A stretch of 15,448 nucleotides of DNA from Clostridia bacterium (lineage in GTDB: Bacteria > Bacillota > Clostridia > Oscillospirales > CAG-272), in assembly GCA_900768535.1 (NCBI GenBank), contig CAAGDE010000008.1, positions 1-15,448 on the forward strand, in the 5' to 3' direction. The position numbers were made by a program, and so were the translations under genes. Positions 13,701 through 15,448 of this stretch are shown one piece after another; position 1 is the stretch's first letter; every line of letters begins with the position of its first letter. Below the pieces are notes generated by a model. The model was given only the letters and a program-made list of their open reading frames with translations. It made no database searches and was not told the DNA's origin.

Positions 13701-14795
13701 TTACAGGCTGACCGCTTCGGCGAGCGCTGCCAGGCGGCGGCACTCTTCCTTCCGCTTTTCCACCAGCGCCTTCATCGCGTCCAGCTCCTCTGCCGAGAAG
13801 CCGTCCAGGTCGCCGGGCTTCAGCTTGTTTTTGTACATCCGGTCGGTCTTGCGGACAAAGTTGATGTCGGTTGCAACCACCTGACCGTCAATTTCGCACA
13901 TGGCGACACTGCTGTGTCCGGCAACCAGCAGCTCCACGGCGCGCACGCCCATTTCGGCGGCAATGAAGCGATCCTTCAGGGATGGCTTTCCGCCGCGCAC
14001 CACGTGTGCGAACTGCGCGTATTTGCTCTCCACGCCGGTTTCCGTCTGAATGCGCTCCCGCAGGTATTCTCCGTAATTTCTGCCATCCTTTGCCGGCATT
14101 CCCTCGGAGACGACCACAATCATGCTGCGCTTGCGGCTCTTGGGATTGTCGCGCAGGTCACGGATTTTCTTCAGGCAGGCTTCCTCGTCAAAAGGCAGCT
14201 CCGGTGCCGCCACGGCAACCGCGCCGGAGGCTACCGCCGCATACAGCGCAATCAGCCCGCAGTTCCTTCCCATAACCTCCACTACGTTCAGCCGCGCGTG
14301 CGATTCGCAGGTGTCGCGCAGACGGTCGATGAGATCAATGGTGGTATTGAGCGCGGTATCAAAGCCGATGGTATAATCGGTTGCCGAAATATCATTGTCG
14401 ACGGTTCCCGGCAGTCCGATGCAGGGAATGCCCGCCCGCGTCATATCATAAGCGCCGCCGTAGGTGCCGTCCCCGCCGATGCAGATCAGCGCGTCAATGC
14501 CGACCTTTTTGCAGGCTCTGACCGCTTTTTTTACCCCCTCCGGCGTTGCAAACTCCAAACACCGGCTGGAATACAGAACCGTTCCGCCCTGCCCGACAAT
14601 ATTCGCCACCGTGTGGGGGGTAATCTCCTCCAGTTCCGGCTCCGGCTCTGCCATCAGCCCCGAATAGCCGCCGACGATCCCGACGACATCAATATTCATC
14701 TCATATGCCTTGTCCACGACCGCCTTGATTGCGGCATTCATGCCGGGTGCGTCTCCGCCGGATGTCAGCACACCGATTTTATGAAACGTTTCCAT
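13701..14795 (-). CDS. pfkA: ATP-dependent 6-phosphofructokinase
   Basis: A 364-residue cytosolic glycolytic enzyme that phosphorylates fructose 6-phosphate at carbon 1. The motifs are clear: N-terminal GVLTSGGDAPGMNAAI (8-23), ATP-site GGDGT (107-111), catalytic PGTVDNDI (129-136), DRLRDT (157-162), VVEVMGR (171-177), VVSEGMP (228-234) and RGGKPSLKDRF (267-277). The Gly in GGDGT, where pyrophosphate-using enzymes have Asp, and the Gly in LPGTVDND, where they have Lys, indicate ATP as donor. The protein is longer than E. coli PfkA (320) by a charged C-terminal extension; some clostridial and actinobacterial enzymes of this group are similar in length. AGGAGG (14802-14807) lies 6 nt before the ATG. 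It has its own promoter upstream and two tandem terminators downstream, so it is a monocistronic housekeeping gene. Confidence 0.95.
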   Translation of the reverse strand: METFHKIGVLTSGGDAPGMNAAIKAVVDKAYEMNIDVVGIVGGYSGLMAEPEPELEEITPHTVANIVGQGGTVLYSSRCLEFATPEGVKKAVRACKKVGIDALICIGGDGTYGGAYDMTRAGIPCIGLPGTVDNDISATDYTIGFDTALNTTIDLIDRLRDTCESHARLNVVEVMGRNCGLIALYAAVASGAVAVAAPELPFDEEACLKKIRDLRDNPKSRKRSMIVVVSEGMPAKDGRNYGEYLRERIQTETGVESKYAQFAHVVRGGKPSLKDRFIAAEMGVRAVELLVAGHSSVAMCEIDGQVVATDINFVRKTDRMYKNKLKPGDLDGFSAEELDAMKALVEKRKEECRRLAALAEAVSL

Positions 14796-14862
14796 AACGA
14801 ACCTCCTCCCCGCCTTTGCGCGGGAATTGCATAGTTTGTGGTTTTTTTATCAATCAGATATT

Positions 14863-14891
14863 ATTGTATACGATTTCCCGCAAAAAATCAA
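14863..14891 (-). promoter_or_regulatory. Promoter of pfkA
   Basis: On the minus strand, TTGATT (-35, 14886-14891) and TACAAT (-10, 14863-14868) are 17 bp apart and AT-rich around, about 68 bp upstream of the start codon. An 8-bp hairpin CGAAAAAA/TTTTTTCG (14913-14932) lies just upstream; its role is unknown. Confidence 0.65.
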
Positions 14892-15070
14892 GAGGGTTTT
14901 GCAAAATAATCCCGAAAAAAATCATTTTTTCGTCCGGAAAGCAGACAGTGCAGTCAGACAGCATCAAAAAGGCGGCGGATTTGGGTGGTACGTTGGTTTG
15001 TGCGGTACCTCTTGGCAAGCGAGATCCCGCATACCGCACGCCTCCATCCGGGACGCACAACACAGGGGGT

Positions 15071-15091
15071 GTGCAGCGTTACGTGCTGCAC
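15071..15091. repeat. 7-bp stem hairpin at the edge of the repeat array
   Basis: GTGCAGC (15071-15077) and GCTGCAC (15085-15091) form a perfect inverted repeat with a 7-nt loop. Part of it, AGCGTTACGTG (15075-15085), recurs at 15290-15300 ahead of the later repeat copy, but the outer arms do not. It ends the otherwise featureless stretch 14935-15070, in which I see no gene. Confidence 0.6.
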
Positions 15092-15152
15092 TCGCCTGTT
15101 TCGCCCTCATCCGTCGCTGGTGCGACACCTTCCCCACCCGGGGGAAGGCTAC
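15091..15152 (+). repeat. Palindromic repeat R2 (type A)
   Basis: A 62-bp unit identical to the one at 15307-15368 except for one base (T/C at 15121/15337). The first 13 bp are the type A leader CTCGCCTGTTTCG. The 49-bp core (15104-15152) has CCCTCATCC, the GTCGC/GCGAC hairpin (15113-15117 with 15122-15126), the CCTTCCCC/GGGGAAGG hairpin (15128-15135 with 15141-15148) and a final CTAC. This type of repeat is common between genes in gut Clostridia. Confidence 0.88.
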
Positions 15153-15208
15153 TTTCGGCTGTGCCGATGCATTTGAAAGTGCGTTTAAATTGCGGCATAG
15201 CAAAGAAA

Positions 15209-15275
15209 GTTAGCTCCGTCCGCCCGCCCTCATCCGTCGCTTCGCGCCACCTTCCCCCTCAAAGGGGAAGGCTAC
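15209..15275 (+). repeat. Palindromic repeat R3 (type B)
   Basis: The same 49-bp core layout (15227-15275) but a different leader, GTTAGCTCCGTCCGCCCG, and loop. The CCTTCCCC/GGGGAAGG hairpin (15250-15257 with 15264-15271) is kept with loop CTCAAA. The first hairpin is broken, with GCGCC in place of GCGAC. Type B leader sequence recurs at 15425-15442. Confidence 0.85.
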
Positions 15276-15306
15276 TGCGGCAGGATGATAGCGTTACGTG
15301 GTTCCT

Positions 15307-15368
15307 CTCGCCTGTTTCGCCCTCATCCGTCGCTGGCGCGACACCTTCCCCACCCGGGGGAAGGCTAC
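15307..15368 (+). repeat. Palindromic repeat R4 (type A)
   Basis: Second type A unit, 216 bp after R2 and 61/62 identical to it. Both hairpins are intact (the second pairs 15344-15351 with 15357-15364). AGCGTTACGTG lies a few bases upstream, as it does upstream of R2. Confidence 0.88.
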
Positions 15369-15424
15369 AGCGGTGATTCCATAAGGTTTAGAGACAACGT
15401 CCGCACGCGGCAAGGCGGAAGGAT

Positions 15425-15448
15425 GTTAGCGCCGTCCGCCCGCCCTCA
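15425..15448 (+). repeat. Palindromic repeat R5 (type B), cut by the window edge
   Basis: GTTAGC-G-CCGTCCGCCCG followed by CCCTCA matches the start of R3 at 23 of 24 positions and lies exactly 216 bp after it. The core is cut off by the end of the window, so the array continues beyond it. Confidence 0.8.

Noticed and set aside
14982..14993. GGGTGGTAC resembling a T-box antiterminator core
   Set aside because: The following bases are GTTG instead of CGCG. No stem I or specifier-like structure precedes it, and no aminoacyl-tRNA synthetase or amino-acid gene follows.
14816..15376. A 186-codon open frame over the repeat array
   Set aside because: The predicted product contains the same short peptide twice (SPVSPSSVAGATPSPPGG), simply because it reads through repeats R2 and R4. 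It has no ribosome binding site or family match.
15091..15448. CRISPR array
   Set aside because: The units are self-complementary hairpin elements of two types with unequal spacing (123 and 93 bp alternately). Spacers are not of CRISPR length and no cas gene is present.

Overview
The window is a chromosomal segment of high-GC, gene-dense DNA. It most likely comes from an anaerobic, gut-type Bacillota (Clostridia; an Oscillospirales or Christensenellales-like lineage). The reasons are classical sigma-A promoters and strong AGGAGG ribosome binding sites, lipoproteins with Thr/Glu/Pro-rich tethers, a PocR-AraC regulator, a small 'KPxx...EDVLTTS' protein, and extragenic palindromes built on CCTTCCCC/GGGGAAGG. 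The lineage is an inference; no rRNA or other marker gene is present.

Layout. 1-165: no gene, one inverted copy of the extragenic palindrome. 166-1080 (-): sugar-phosphate nucleotidyltransferase. It is divergent, across a two-promoter region (1081-1312), from a rightward block at 1313-4446. That block holds a Crp/Fnr-family regulator, a lipoprotein solute-binding protein, an ABC permease (4-bp ATGA overlap) and an ABC ATPase (GTG start, 14-bp overlap): a complete NitT/TauT/SsuABC-type importer of unknown substrate with its probable regulator in front. A symmetric bidirectional terminator (4452-4487) separates it from a convergent PocR-AraC regulator (4491-5345, -).

5466-13216 (-) reads as one long unit. 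In transcription order it holds a cytosolic calcineurin-like phosphoesterase, an orphan family-1 solute-binding lipoprotein, a surface lipoprotein ending in a metallo-beta-lactamase fold, a 919-residue secreted protein made of two copies of a propeller-like domain plus a C-terminal beta domain, and a 45-residue small protein. A strong intrinsic terminator sits 13 nt past the small gene. I see no terminator inside the unit. This operon is the least explained part of the window and the best candidate for an undescribed surface system.

13701-14795 (-): ATP-dependent 6-phosphofructokinase with its own promoter and two tandem terminators. 14820-15448: no gene. It carries the pfk promoter and then an array of three complete and one truncated palindromic repeats, in which two alternating element types recur with a 216-bp period up to the window edge.
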